A DNA stretch of 64,000 nt from NCBI GenBank assembly GCA_029962745.1, contig CM057157.1, positions 8,827,584 through 8,891,583 on the forward strand. Reading direction: 5' to 3'. Under the pieces are notes generated by a model, which saw only the letters and a program-made list of their open reading frames with translations, searched no databases and was not told the DNA's origin. Position numbers and translations under genes: made by a program. This DNA is from Echinometra lucunter. Its lineage: Eukaryota > Echinodermata > Echinoidea > Camarodonta > Echinometridae. Every line of letters starts with the position of its first letter. The stretch's first letter is position 1. Shown one piece after another: positions 35,646 through 48,573 of this stretch.

Positions 35646-37227
35646 TAAATGGATTGAAGAATGAGCGGTTAGCTATATAGTTAATACAGTCATTCGTGGA
35701 AATGACTCACCAGTAAGTGCAACATAAAATGAATATGCTAAAAGAATTAATTTTTAAAAATTTGATTCCATACCATGTGGATAGTCGCTATAACTTTTAG
35801 CTATGAAGCGTAGTATCAAATTCCTAAGGTATTATCATAGCATATTTGATATAAGCCTATAAAAATGCACTTTCGACTTTGGAAGAGGGGTTTTCAGTGA
35901 CTGAAACCAGCCCTTTAATCAATCTTTTTTACTTCTTATCAGTATTTATGGGATATTGCTATGTAAAATTAAAAGAGTCATGCGCGCCCCCATGCGGCGC
36001 CGTATGATGACAGAGAATCCTTCAGTGGCTGCGCGGTCCAAAATAACACAATATTTCCGGTTAATGTGCCAAGCAAAAACGGCTCTAAAATAAAGACGGA
36101 CAGAAACGGGCAGCCATATCTGGTATCAACTTAAAGCTGAGGCATCAGGAAAAATGGTGGTAGTAAAATTGAACTGGAAATCCTTGGAAATCTAAACGTT
36201 TCTTATAGATTTATAAAAACACGGATAATCAGTCTATTTTCTAGGATAATTACCCTATTATACTCACAAAAATTACGTTTCTATCCATTTTAACCATTCA
36301 TACAGTAAAGTGAACTATCAGAAATATGTGGGAGCAATTTTAGATCAATAACTTAAAAACTACATGTTGAAATCAGTCATTTATTAAGCTGATCACTATT
36401 TGCACTGAAAGTTGCAATAATATGTCGAATTTGGCTGTTTGAAGTAGGAAATTTACACCCTTAATGTACAAAGCGGAGTTAGATATTTTACTGAAGTCTT
36501 CTTCAAACTGATGTCTTTCAACCGGGCATGAAAAAAATTAAAAAGTTAAATTGTCCAAAATGACTTCTGGCGTTGAGGGACAAGGTGTTTTATAGGACTA
36601 ACCACCGCTCGTCAGTCACACTGCCAAAACCGACTCGGTAGCCGACTCAGTGTAAGCCGTCCGATTCTTGGCTATTCGACGTAATGTAATGTTCGGTTTG
36701 TTATCGGTTTGGGGCCGGTCACGTTGAGGAGACAGAAGTGCTATTGCAAAGCAGAGAATGGCATAACAAGAAAGAGATATCGGATGAGATTAATGTAGTA
36801 TTTCACAGAATTAAGAATTAATAGTTTTGAGGAAAGGGAAGTCACTGGGCCAAAGGTAGACCCACAGTCTTGTTTAATGACACAAGTTTGTTTTCTTTTG
36901 CCTCTTTGAGTGAGCACGACTACGAAATTAAGCGGAAGAGTGGAGCATTATAGCGCAACAAAAGGGTAGGTCTGACTCATGTGAAATATCATGGACATAT
37001 CCAGGCTTGTTGCGATTTCTGTTCTGCTGCAATATTTCATCAAATAGACTGTCCATCATAGTTATCCGGAAAAAAATGATGGGCGCCTAAAACAAATTAG
37101 TAAAAGTATCAGACAGAATGTATTGAAATTTTCGAACGAGAAAATCCACAGGGACAAAATATTGGCTACAATTCGATATTGTCTCTATTAACGATCCCAT
37201 TTTGGATAGTTTTTAAAAGAAACGTAA
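35646..37227. other. Intergenic, no gene seen
   Basis: About 1.6 kb without a long frame, recognised motif or clear repeat. A cluster of 'accgactcgg/gccgactcag' words lies near 36630-36660. Confidence 0.45.
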
Positions 37228-37350
37228 AGTAGAGGTGTTGTGGATTAGTGCTGGATAAGTCCCATGACTGTGAACCACTGAGGTCCGGGGTTGATGGATA
37301 CGCGCGCTATATAAATACCCATTATTATCATTATCATTATTATTTTGGTA
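37228..37350 (+). mobile_element. SINE tail with ATT/ATC microsatellite
   Basis: GAGGTGTTGTGGATTAGTGC... and GGTCCGGGGTTGATGG look tRNA-like. The 3' part, GCGCTATATAAATACCCATT followed by ATT/ATC repeats, is the usual tail of such elements. Confidence 0.55.
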
Positions 37351-37689
37351 CAAGAGTAGTTTCTTTAGCCGAATCCATTAGGAAGAATATCCGAATATGA
37401 TGCAAACGAAAACGTCATTATTTGATTGTTTTCTTTTTTTGTATTCTTGCTCGCTTATGTAAATTTTGCGTCAGTTAAAACTGGCAATGGATAGAAATAA
37501 AACTGTGACCGCATATGTCCATGTTTGACTGGTAACTCAAAACGAAACGAGACAGACGTCTGGTAGTACCTGCTATTGTCTTCTTGGGTCACGATCGATG
37601 TCATTGCAAGCGAATACTGAAGTACGTTCAACCGGGAGAAAAAGCATGGACCGAAATATTTTCTGTCCGTGCTTTTTCTCCTGTGTAAT

Positions 37690-37945
37690 AGAAGTAGCAG
37701 TGGCAGTAGCAGTAGCAGTAGCAGTAGCAGTAGCAGTAGCAGTGGCAGTAGCAGTAGCAGTAGTAGCAGTAGTAGTAGTAATGAAAATGTTGATGAAATT
37801 AATGATAATAATAATAATAATATTAATAATAATAATAATAATAATAATAATGATAATAATAATAAAAATGATGATGATAATGATAATAATAATGATGATG
37901 ATGATGATGATGATGATAATGGTAATGATAACAATAATAATGATA
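37690..37945. repeat. (AGC)n, (AAT)n and (GAT)n compound microsatellite
   Basis: GTAGCA repeats (37692-37780) run into AAT then GAT repeats. A short hairpin (GGAGAAAAAGCA...TGCTTTTTCTCC, 37638-37682) sits just before it. Confidence 0.95.
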
Positions 37946-38103
37946 ATCCTAATTCCTACCTTAGGGCGAATTCTTTTGTTCTCGGCCTATTGTTTCCCTT
38001 TCCCTTAACGTACACCTTTTTTCGCCCTAACGTCTCCTCTATTGTGACGCAATAAACCCCATTGTTTGGCTTCGCCCTATGGTCGACTTTAGGTATATAA
38101 TAA

Positions 38104-38525
38104 TAATAATACATACATACATACACACACACACACATACATACATACATACACACATACATACACCCATACATATTGATATTGATATTGATATAGCGTC
38201 TTTCATAATAATGATAACAATAATTTAGTTGCAGGGCCCTCTGGGAGAACAGAACATAGTACTGAAGAGGCTACCCTGGGTAAACAAGACATTTTATTAT
38301 TATAGTTTAACCTGGAAAGCCTCATCAGCTTCAATGCTGTTCTTCCTGACGGCCCTGCAAATCATCAGTATCCCAGCAGTTGCTAGGTCACCATTTGCAC
38401 CTGGGTCGGATGTGACAACAGTGGGTAAAACATCATGTCCATGGATTTAAACACCGAGCGAGGATCGAACCCAGCACTTCTTGTATAAGATTCAAGAGCC
38501 TTTACCAATATACCATAGGCTCCCG
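38104..38525 (-). mobile_element. Repeat element ending in a tRNA-like head, with (CATA)n
   Basis: A CATA/CACA microsatellite (38104-38165) and 'attgatatagcgtc' adjoin a body read on the minus strand. That body starts with a tRNA-like region at 38448-38525 containing the B box GGGTTCGATCC. It probably belongs to a SINE family different from the 27.6-kb one. Confidence 0.5.
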
Positions 38526-39700
38526 CCATAAAAAATATTTAACATATTAACACTAATACTTGTTTTCTTCTATAAAGATCATGTTAGTAATTTTTCTTAT
38601 TTTGTTAATAAGTTGCTTCGGAGATAGATGAAAAAAAAAATTCTGGTTAAATGCATGTGGATGAATCTTTAATATCGCTAAGCTCAGTATGGTATTAACA
38701 TTTGCAGACTTTTCTGGAGTGGGGATGATTGACTTGCAAACGTGCTTATAACGACGGCATTTTCATGAAACTCGCGAATCAGTCATCCGAACTTCGGAAG
38801 AGTAGGCCTATCACGAAATTATGCCAGTTATTTTTTTTTTCTATGGAGCCCCCACCCCCCCCCTCCCCCGCCCAAAATCCTACAGACAGATCGACGCTTC
38901 AATGTTGATGGAAAAATCGTGGAGATGAACAGTATGTTCATGATGTAACGGTTTTCCAGAATCGGCAACAACACAAAACTGAAGTGGAATCTTAACAAGA
39001 CTGCATGACATTGGGTGTTAGCCACAATGCTATGTTACAGCGCGCCATCTCTGTCTCCGTGCGAGAGGTACTCAAGACAAAGTTATGTCAATACACGTTC
39101 TGAATTTAATCTATTAAGTAAGAATAGATTACTCCCAGCTGATCCCGAAACGGTGACGATGAAGAAAAAAAAACCAGTGAAATCAAAGGATTGTGCTAAG
39201 GGTATTTTTCATTTATTGCATGAAAAAGATTAAACCATGTGCAACAAATTTCGCAACCCACTTAATTTCAAACTTTTGCGAATTACGGTAAAACTTGTAG
39301 ATTGCGGGATTTATTCTCTCATGGTCAAGTAGGCCTATATACATATGCGTAGAAATATGACATAACATAGATCCAATGAAAATATGACAAATACGAAAGG
39401 ACGTAATGAACCATTATCTATAAAGCTACATATTTTGCGATTCGTCAAGTCGCACTCTTGTACGTTCAGCCATTGCTAGTTCGTCAAATCGTGATAACAA
39501 AGATTTTTTTTAAAGCCATAAATTCTTAAGACTGAACCCTCAGATTTCGAAAAACTGAACTGTTATCAAACAAAATTATTTCAAACATCTATGTAAAACA
39601 GATGATAGCTCATTTTATTCTAACAATGTATCACTGTATCATGAGCAATAGAAAGTTTCTTTGACAAGTTAAAAAGCTCAAGTTCTCGATATCATGTACA
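38526..39700. other. Intergenic, no gene seen
   Basis: A C-rich run near 38847-38872; otherwise AT-rich. No gene recognised. Confidence 0.5.
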
Positions 39701-40927
39701 CAGGGGCGTAACAGGTACCTGTTATCAGGGGGGGGGGGGGGGGGCAGAGCCCAAAATTTCCCGGTAACTAGTCTATGTCTAGAATCTGTGGCGTAGCTAG
39801 GACTGCATTTTAGGAGGACGGTAGTGCTCCACCGGCGTAAATCCAATTTGAGGAGTGGTGGATGAAAAACTTTTTAAACAATTTTTTCCCTCTCACACAC
39901 ATCTTGATATCTATTTTTGCGAGCGAGCGAAGCGAGCGAGCAGAAAATAATCACTTTTTCGCTTTTGAATCGCATTTTCGAATAAAAATTCAAAAATATG
40001 ACGAAAGAGCGATGCGAGCGAGCCAAAAATAACCACTTTTCTCGATTTTAATCGCATTTTGGATGGAAATCCTAAGATTTTGACGAGCGAGCGAAGCGAG
40101 CGAGCCAAAAATAACCATCTTTTTGTTTTCAATACCATTTTCAAATAGAAATTCTAAAATATGATGATTGTTTATGATAGATATATATTCAGAATTATTA
40201 CTAACTGATTAATTAAAATATATTTTCTTCTTTGAAAAGTGTGTCTGCATGGCGGGAAATTTGTACACACCATCCCCCCTCTCCCCCAGGTGGGGGTGAT
40301 AGATCCCCGGAATTTACGCCAAGAGGGGAGGGTGCAGGGAAGGGGGAGTTTCCCCCCTATCGCGCGAAGCGCGGAAGCTCCGACGTTTCTTTGCATTGTT
40401 AGTTGTCGGTAATTAAGTCTATCTTCTGCGGCGCAACTAGGATTTCATTTTAGGAGGACGGTAGTGCTCCCTAGGAGGGAGGGTGCAGGGAGGGGGGAGT
40501 TTCCCCCGTCCCGCGCAAAGCGCGGAAGCTCCGACGTTTTTTCGCTGTCAGTTCCCGCTCTTCTTACGCTCTCTGCCTGTTATCGGGGGGGGGGGGGGGG
40601 GGAGGGGGCATAGGCATAGCCAAAAATTTCCCGGTAACTAAGTTTAGAATCAGTGGTGTAGCTAGGATTTCCTTTTAGGAGAACGATAGTGCAAAGCGCG
40701 CTCCCTAGGCATGCTAGGGGGAGGGTGCAGGGATGGTGATTTTCCCCTCCCGCGCGAAGCGCGGAAGCTCTGACGTTTTTTTGAATTGTTCGGTGTCTGT
40801 TCCCGGTCTCATACATTCTCTGCCTATTATTGGGGGGGGGGGGCAGAGCCGAAAATTTCCCGGTAACTAAGTCTAGAATATGCGGAGATAGGCCTGCACC
40901 GCGAGTTGCTTGTTGCGAAGCCTTTAG

Positions 40928-40959
<32 letters not shown>

Positions 40960-41360
40960 CGTGGGTTCTGGCTTAGTGCCCCTGATGGGGGTCTACAGGG
41001 AAAGCCACTGCGGGGGTCCAGGGAGTGGAGCACCCGGAAACTCGGGGGTTTGGTACTAAATTTTCCCTCATTTCTTTTGTTTCCCTTTACTTTCTTCTTC
41101 TTTCTCCCCTTTCTCCTTTTTTCTTTCCCTTTCTCCTTCTTCCTTTCCCTTTCTCCTTCTTTCTTTCTTTCCCTTTCTCCTTCTTTCTTTTCCTTTCATC
41201 TTCTTTCTTTTCCTTTCTTCTTCTTCCTTTTCCTTTCTCCCTTCCTTTTTCTTCCTTTCCCTCCTTTTCATTTTTTCCCGGTGGTTTGGTGGATTTTCCC
41301 GCTGAAATCCTTCAGGGGGGGCACTCTGCCCCCCCTGCCCCCCCGGCTGTTACGCCACTG
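39701..41360. mobile_element. hAT-like composite element, 1660 bp, TSD CATGTACA
   Basis: Exact CATGTACA repeats lie at 39693-39700 and 41361-41368. The ends are CAGGGGCGTAACAG and CTGTTACGCCACTG. It contains three GAGCGAGCGAAGCGAGC-type motifs (39920, 40010, 40086) and three to four internal copies of a block with 'tagctaggattt', 'ttttaggaggacggtagtgc' and CGCGAAGCGCGGAAGCTCC. It also has G tracts up to about 31 nt and a pyrimidine tract (41080-41270) matching, inverted, the purine tract of the 14610 element. No transposase. Confidence 0.9.
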
Positions 41361-42810
41361 CATGTACATGATATATGTTCTCATATAATTATTCAACATT
41401 TTTACCGGACAATTTTCATAAATTTTCAAGCAATTTGTATTTATTTATTTATTTATTTATTTAGTATTTTTTATACAGGGTAGCCCCGTCAGTAGACAAG
41501 TACTGTTATACTTGGGGGCCCTGTAAAACATAAAACAACACAACAATGCATACATACAATAAAACAAGTTAAACAAGATGGCATTTCAGGAAAATAAACT
41601 AACAAAATAGAAACATTATTACATTATACTTTCCATAATATGTCTGTAGGTATGATAAGAGAGGGAAGAGAGGGGAGGATATAGAAAAAAGGAAGAGATA
41701 AAGGGAGAAAGGAAAGGGAAGGACAGGGAGAAAGAAGCAGAAGGAGAGAGAGAGAAGAGAGATCAGAATATGAAAAACTTGAGTGGAGAGAAGAGATATA
41801 CCAAAAAACACAGAACTGTGGAGTAACAGGAGTATACTTGCATAACAGTAAAGGTACTTAATGTGTACATCACTCATTAAAGTGAGGCAGGCTATACCTA
41901 TACCTCCAATATGCCGCAGTAAAAGAAGATATTGTGGAGGAATTTTTTACATTAGTTGGGAGTTGGTTCCACAGACACGAACCATGGTGGGAAAAGGCTT
42001 TCTTCCCAGCTTTGGTCCGTGCCTGTATTCGTTTTTATAAATGATAGTATTCAAATCTAAACTCCAACATTTTTTGGTAATGCATAAAGTTAGCAAATAT
42101 ACAGTGCTTTATATAAAGTAAATTATATGATCAAGTAATATGGGATATATATCAATCGTTCCAAAGAGTCCTCCTAAAAGCGAATTCTTTTCAACTCCGT
42201 GAAAGTACACACAATTAATTTAGTTCTGTTTGGAGATCTATAGGAAATTATATTCAAGAGCGTTGGCTGACAGAGTCTGCAAAACATGAATCGTGAAAAC
42301 GTGGAAGACACTTTATACAACCCGCACTGAATCGGGCATAGTATGATCTCAATTTGCAATATTCAGCTCTGCTGATACATTTATAAACAAATAAGGCCAG
42401 GATAAATACATTATACTCGATCCTTAATTCAAAGGGGCATACGAGCCCATTTATCAATTTAAAAACATAGGGGGGTGACCACTTATTATTATTTTACAAG
42501 CAGTCAGCGGGGGATCGGTGAAAATGTCACAAGTATATTGCGCCAAAATACATCAGACAAGATTTCTTTTTAAAAATCCATATCCGGGAGCCTCGCTGGC
42601 CGAGTATGAGAATACTTGGTCATTTTCATGTCAGTATTTATCACATTGCCGAGAGGATGTTGAGCGCATAGGGCCCTTCCCCACTTTGTATGTCTATGCT
42701 TATTCATACTAATCTTATAATATTCTTAATCTGTACAATTTACACCAAACTGCAATACGTTTGTGATAATGATGAAGTTATACTAAGTGTTCTAAATATT
42801 ATAGTTTACT
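41361..42810. other. Intergenic, no gene seen
   Basis: A (TTTA)n run at 41440-41462 and a GA-rich stretch at 41650-41770. Nothing else recognised. Confidence 0.45.
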
Positions 42811-43020
42811 ACACTCCAAAAAGGATTGGTCAAAATGACCAAAACTTTGGTTAATATGTGTCCGACCAAAGATATTGGTAAAGATTGACCAATATGATGG
42901 TCAATATTACCATTTATTGCTTAAAATGTACCAAAATTTTGGTTGAGTTTGACTAATTTTTCGGTTGGACACATATTCACCAACACATTGTTTATCTTGA
43001 CCAATCCTTTTTTAGAGTGT
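42811..43020. mobile_element. MITE with ACACTC(C/T)AAAAAGGATTGGTCAA ends, about 210 bp
   Basis: Left ACACTCCAAAAAGGATTGG and, inward from the right, ACACTCTAAAAAAGGATTGG are inverted. The interior is full of short TTGGTCAA/TTGACCAA words. TA-type insertion is possible. Confidence 0.8.
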
Positions 43021-44884
43021 AACAATCTGCAATGCTACGAGATAACATCCGGTAATGCTTGACATGTAAATGTGCTTAACCTATTCACATAAAGTTTGTA
43101 AAAAGGTGCGTGGCTCTTTGCAGATCAGTTATATACAATAGTAAATGGAAAGCATTCCGTTCCTTTGTGTCATTTTCTACCTTGGGCATGTTGGTCGGGT
43201 GGCTCATCTAGTATTTGAAGTGGAGAATAACACTGTCACATTCTTTGAAATGATCAAAAGTACGTGTATATACAGTAGTTCCAAGCATCCAGTTGTGACG
43301 CCTTAAAGATTTTTTAAACAGATCAAAAAGTATGCAAACATGTATTTCATGTATTTGATCAAAATTTTTAAGTACTTCAAAATCGCATAATACGGTGACA
43401 CTGAATTTTACAAAAAATTATATACATTGTTAGTGTATGATTTAAACAAAACCATCGCAAATGTATTCCTTCAATGTTTTAATACTTATTCAAAATCACA
43501 TAAGCATATTCTGCCCAATATATAACAGTCTTCTGGAAATCATAATATTATATACATGTGTATGTACAGGTTAATGTTCAAAGGGGATGAAAATACTGAA
43601 AATGGTTCAAAATAATATTGGAGGCTGTCGGTTAATACACCACGTGGTTTTATAATAATAATAATAATGGGTTCTTGTATAGCGCTCATGCGTCTTAACA
43701 CATTTGGTATACTACCGAAAAGCCTCTTAATTGTGAATATTCACGCACCATGGAAACCAACAGAAACATCTCATTGAACATAGAGTGCCTCATTTCGTAC
43801 TTTCTTATTCACCATAATGCATGTTGTTTCATGTACAATAAAACTAATTCATTCATTATAATTTATTCTTTGCATTGCCATTCATAGTCATGATAGTAGG
43901 CTATTTGCATTATGCACTTTGAATAAAAGAATAGAAGAAAATACCCCATTTTATGGATGATAACAACAAATTCTTTTCTTGTACAGCACACATCACATTA
44001 CATCGAACTTCTCTATATGAGCTTCCAAATGACTTTGGATATTATTACCCGGGCTTTAGCCAAGCTGCCAATACAGGATGGGGAAAGCATTGGAAAGGAT
44101 TGTTAGGACCCTTTTCTGCAATATGATTCCGTAACAAAAGAATGGAAATGGGCATGGAGGATGACGCCACAAAATATCTTATGTATAAACAGGGTGGCCC
44201 AGGAAGAATGTAGCACCTGTGATTTGAAATTTCAACAACCTTATTGACACAGTCTAATTGTTTTGTTGATGCTGTTGTTCTTTTGTTTTGTTTTTTTGTT
44301 TTTGCTTTGCTGTGCAGATGTGCAAGATCATCAATATTGGGTATGAAGTTATGGCACTGAGTGACTCCACTGCTATTTTTGTGAGGCAATGTCATTTTCA
44401 AAATTTGCTAATTTTTCAACCGTTTTCATAACGACGTCCCACACGGTCAGTTTTGTAGCCAAACGCATCGGCCTGCTCTCGCTTTGAAAACGAAGAAAAA
44501 GATGAAGACGAATACTAATGAAACATAGCTTGTATGGGACGCCGACATGAGCAACTTATCGCTGCCTCAAACATTACTACTGTTGAAAAAGTAGCATTTT
44601 TCGAAAAATGAAATTGCCCAAACAAAAATAGCCGTGGAATCAAAACGTCTAACCCAGACTTGATGATAGTGGTGTCATTTCATTTGGGGAAATGATTTCT
44701 ACCCAGAAAAAATAAAAACTAATGATATTGTGGCAATGATGTCGTTGAAATTGCTGATCTCTGGTGTTACATTTTTTGGCCAACCTAGGTAGTGTTTTGT
44801 TCCCGAGTAAAAAAAAAAATCATACGTCTTTTATATACACTCATTTGGAAAAAGAAAGCCTTTATCAGATACATACGCCACACA
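43021..44884. other. Intergenic, no gene seen
   Basis: Includes a short AAT run plus 'gttcttgtatagcgctcatgcgtctt' (43653-43695), a common repeat tail. No gene recognised. Confidence 0.45.
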
Positions 44885-45132
44885 CATGGCCGTACGCAGC
44901 GGGGGGGGGGGGGGGGGGGGGGGCAGAAAGTTTGAAAACTTACATTTTTCTGAAAATTTAAAAAAAAATTCACCAAAAGTGTGCACCAAATCCTTCAATT
45001 ACACTTTAAAAAATGCAAAAGCACCCTCAAGACAAGTTCGGTTGCTTCGCTCCCTCAATTTCGAGTTTCTTCGATTTTTTTTACGCTCCTTGCCCCCCCC
45101 CCCCCGGAAAAAAATTTCTGCGTACGGCCTTG
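44885..45132. mobile_element. hAT-like MITE, 248 bp, TSD GCCACAC(A/G)
   Basis: Flanked by GCCACACA (44877-44884) and GCCACACG (45133-45140). The ends are CATGGCCGTACGCAG and CTGCGTACGGCCTTG. It is the same subfamily as the 13700 element and sits about 70 bp beyond the stop codon of the Toll-like receptor, probably in its 3' UTR. Confidence 0.9.
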
Positions 45133-45202
45133 GCCACACGTAATGCTTAGCGCCTACAAAGAAAAGACCTATGCATGACTGATCTTTTTGACCAATTATT
45201 AA

Positions 45203-47955
45203 TTACACGGGTATGACATTGTTCATTTCCCTATTAGCCCTCATGCTCTTTTGGAATTTTGCCCAGAAGTAATCCTGTCCATCTTCATCATCCACCCACA
45301 AGAAGTAAGGTTTGTTCTGACTCAGCAAAAGCCTGACAAGATACGGTAGGTGATCGTTATCGAGGTCTTCCAAGAATATCAGGATGACCTTCTCCAGTTT
45401 TGTGTCATTCATGTGCTCCACGGCCATCCGGAGTTTGGTCATGAACCAAGCATCAGCAGCTGCCTGGTTGCTAAGCAACAGGACTGTCTTGTAGCTGCCT
45501 TCGATGACGTCGTAGATAGCATTTAAGTAGAACGATCCTGGGTGAAGATCAGCGTCCCCAAAGACGATATGCTCAAAATGAGGCATCCTTTCCTCTAGAA
45601 ATGGTTTCATGCAGTCGTTTACCCACCAACCATCATCTTCATGAAACATGATGTTGAGTTGATACTCGTAGTCCTCTGGAGCTTTATTTTCAAAAACCTC
45701 GTGATATCCAATGATTGCTAACTTTAAGAGAAACAGCTTGTAGTTCAACCACCACCGTTTTAGGTACGCTAGAATACCAAGCGACAAAGCTGATATGATC
45801 GAAATAGATACACCAGCTACAAGCAAGATGTCGACTCCGCAATACTCTTCTGGATGAAACGATAAAATCGTCTTATTTACGAGATCATGGAATGAATCGC
45901 GAGAACAACGGATCTCCTTTGAGTCAATCAAGTCTACATTTATCTTGTTCAGCCATTCCCGAAACCAAGTGAGTTGGCAAGCACATGTGAGTTTGTTGTT
46001 GGTAATGTTTAATATTCTTAACTGTGGCGGAATAACGGTATATGGAAGTATTGTGGAAATTTTGTTGCTCTGTAAGAAAAGCTTTTGAAGATCAGGAGTA
46101 CCACTGAAAAGTCTTTTCTGAATGAATGGAATGTAATTATACTGCAAGATCAGAGTTTGCAGTTTGTTTAAGTGCTGAAAGGCGTTTTCAGAAATACCCT
46201 TGATACGGTTAGCAGGCAGACGAAGCTCTATGAGTGTTGTTAAATTCGCAAATGTTCCAGAATCAATGTACGTAATATAACATTCTGTTAAGTCTATTTT
46301 ACGGATGTTTCGAAGAGGGGTGAATATGGTATCTGGAAGAGTGTGCAAATTGGTCAGGTAATTATGTCGCATTTCAAGGGTGTATAACGAGTCTAGACCT
46401 GAAAATACAGATTTGTAAGTCCTACCCTCAAAGTGAACTAAGTCTTCTGCGCGGAGATATGTTCTGGACAAATTTAGAGTTCTCAGTGAATATAAACTAC
46501 TAAATTCATGAGCTGATCCGATTTTCAACTTTATGTGAGTATAGGACAAATCTAGATACAAAGACGATGCAGTTTGCTGAAAGAACCATCCACATCATTT
46601 TTTTCATTATCTGCCATGTTCAGATGTTCTAGAGTGTTGGCTACCGCAGTAAATGCATCATTAGATATGTATCTGAGTTTAGCATATTTAACGTCAAGCC
46701 ATTTCAAATAAGTTAGGCCAGTAAACATGTACTTATGAAGGAAATGAAGAACATTATTTGATAGCACTAAGATTTCAATACTGGTTGCGTTCCAAGTTCC
46801 AGACTTGATTTCAACGATTTTATTGTTATACAAATCTAAATGCAGCAAAAGATGACTTCCGTCAAACCATTGTGGATCCAGAGTAGAAATTAGGTTATAC
46901 GCGAGATTGATTTTCTGAATTTTTGTTGCACAGGAAAAAGAGCCATTTGGAAGTGACTTTATTTGGTTTTTCGACAGATCCAAGTCCGTCAACGATTTCA
47001 ATCCACAGAATGACTTGCTACGAATACTACACACACGATTATTCTGAAGAGACAGCATTTGTAACTTTTCAAAACCAAATAGCGCATGGTCAGGAATCGC
47101 GACTACAAGGTTACTTTGGAGAATAAGTTTTTTAATTTCTGGAAATTGCTCTTTCGATGTGCTCGTTGTATTTAATGGTAGGATGGATCGTATTTTTGAA
47201 TAGGACAAGTACAAATTTTCAATCGTAACTATGCCCATAAATGATTGAACTTCAAATGTATCTAGATCAATGTGGTTCAAACTGAGTTCCCTCACAGGTG
47301 GGAAATGAATGATAACGGAATTAGGTAGAGATGTTAATTTATTCTGACTTAAATCTAATGAATGCAGGTGGCAATTCTTTAACCATAAAAAGTCTTCCTT
47401 TTCAATGTTTACAAAGTCATTGGCAGAAAAACCAATTTTGTATAACTTGTTCCATCTGCATGCTTGATCTTTCGTATCATATGAGTTGACATTTTGTTGA
47501 ATATCGACTGATAGAGGGATTCTCCGTAATTTGTTATGTGATAGGAAAAGATTTGCTAGATTATGATTGTTGCGTAGAAGATGACTGGGTAACACCTTGA
47601 TTTTGTTGTGCCGTAGGTTCAAAACCTGCAGATCTGAAAGAGTTGCAAATGTTCCATTTTCTAATATAGCAATGGAGTTATATACAGCATTCAATATTTG
47701 AAGTTGTCCGTAGTTCACAAAGGATCCATTTAAGAGCACTGGCAAATTATTATGCGAAAGGTACAGGGCATACAAATTATGTGGAAGATTCTGAGGAACC
47801 GATGAGATATTACGATAAGAGCAGTTGGCAAATTGACTTTGATTTACCCATCTTATCGAGCATGTACGAGTTACAGGTGTGTAAGAGCGTGCCAATTCTC
47901 CACAGCACTGCAGGCCCAGTCCAAACAACAGTATGAAGTAAATCCACAGATTCAT
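45203..47955 (-). pseudogene. TLR: Toll-like receptor, single exon, one-base frameshift
   Basis: An innate pattern-recognition receptor of the cell or endosomal membrane. The ATG at 47953-47955 starts a signal peptide (MNLWIYFILLFGLGLQCC); an in-frame ATG at 48000 gives a poorer one. About 24 LRRs follow, then LRRCT (CACQLTWFREWL, later cysteines), one membrane helix (DILLVAGVSISIISALSLGI) and a TIR domain with GDADLHPGSF (box 2/BB loop with the proline) and YFWAKFQKSMRAN (box 3 FW). The TIR resembles sea urchin TLRs. The frame breaks at about 46552-46565: LHRL runs into TAG, while the next frame continues exactly at YLDLSYTHI inside the same LRR. One missing T in a short T run explains it. 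The locus is either a recent pseudogene or a sequence error; everything else is intact at about 930 residues. Confidence 0.93.
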
Positions 47956-48000
47956 TTTGCTTTCGAAAGTCGGTACTTTTATGAAAAATGCAGAATGCAT

Positions 48001-48573
48001 TAACGATTAGGAATGAAGCAAGTTACTGTCACCAGGTATGTCAGTGAATTCTTCTCCGCATCTGATTATCTCAAATGCAATGTAGGATGCGCTATAATTT
48101 AACAATGATGTCTGTCACGTCTGTACAGCTCAAGAGCTGTAAGAAAACGCAAAAGCCCTTGCAAAGAATATAAAAACGTCCAAACTCTATAGTCTCTCCA
48201 TATAGTACCTCCACGTTCTTTCTAAATGCAAGTCTCTCATTCGTAAACAGTTAATTTGCCACTCAATACGACGAAATTATAAGTTTTTCCGGGACGTCAT
48301 CACTGCGTAAGCTTCCAACCATGTTTCTTGTTTTGTAACTAAGTCCTCCCTTACCCTGCTAACAGTTTGTGTTACGTCTTGTGATACTTCGTAAGGATGT
48401 AACGAGTGGATGTGATCGGTATATATACAGTAGGGAAGCAGTGCAAGAGAACACGAATTGCTGGACAAAACGTCTTCTTCACATGCGAGTCGTGATTGGT
48501 TGGCTTTCCCTCGCGAACGAAGATTCAAGAAGGTAATTACTCAGTTTCAGTTTCTGCAGGCCTGCCTTATGAG
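48001..48573. other. 5' flank of the Toll-like receptor
   Basis: No exon recognised. It holds the TATA-like word described separately and is bounded upstream by a large hAT-like insertion. Confidence 0.5.
48420..48427 (-). promoter_or_regulatory. Candidate TATA box for the TLR gene
   Basis: TATATATA in a GC-richer context, about 465 bp upstream of the chosen ATG on the minus strand. The word is palindromic, so orientation is not informative. Confidence 0.3.

Noticed and set aside
41025..41483. Phe/Leu/Ser-rich frames at 40906-41483
   Set aside because: They arise from the pyrimidine tract of a transposon.
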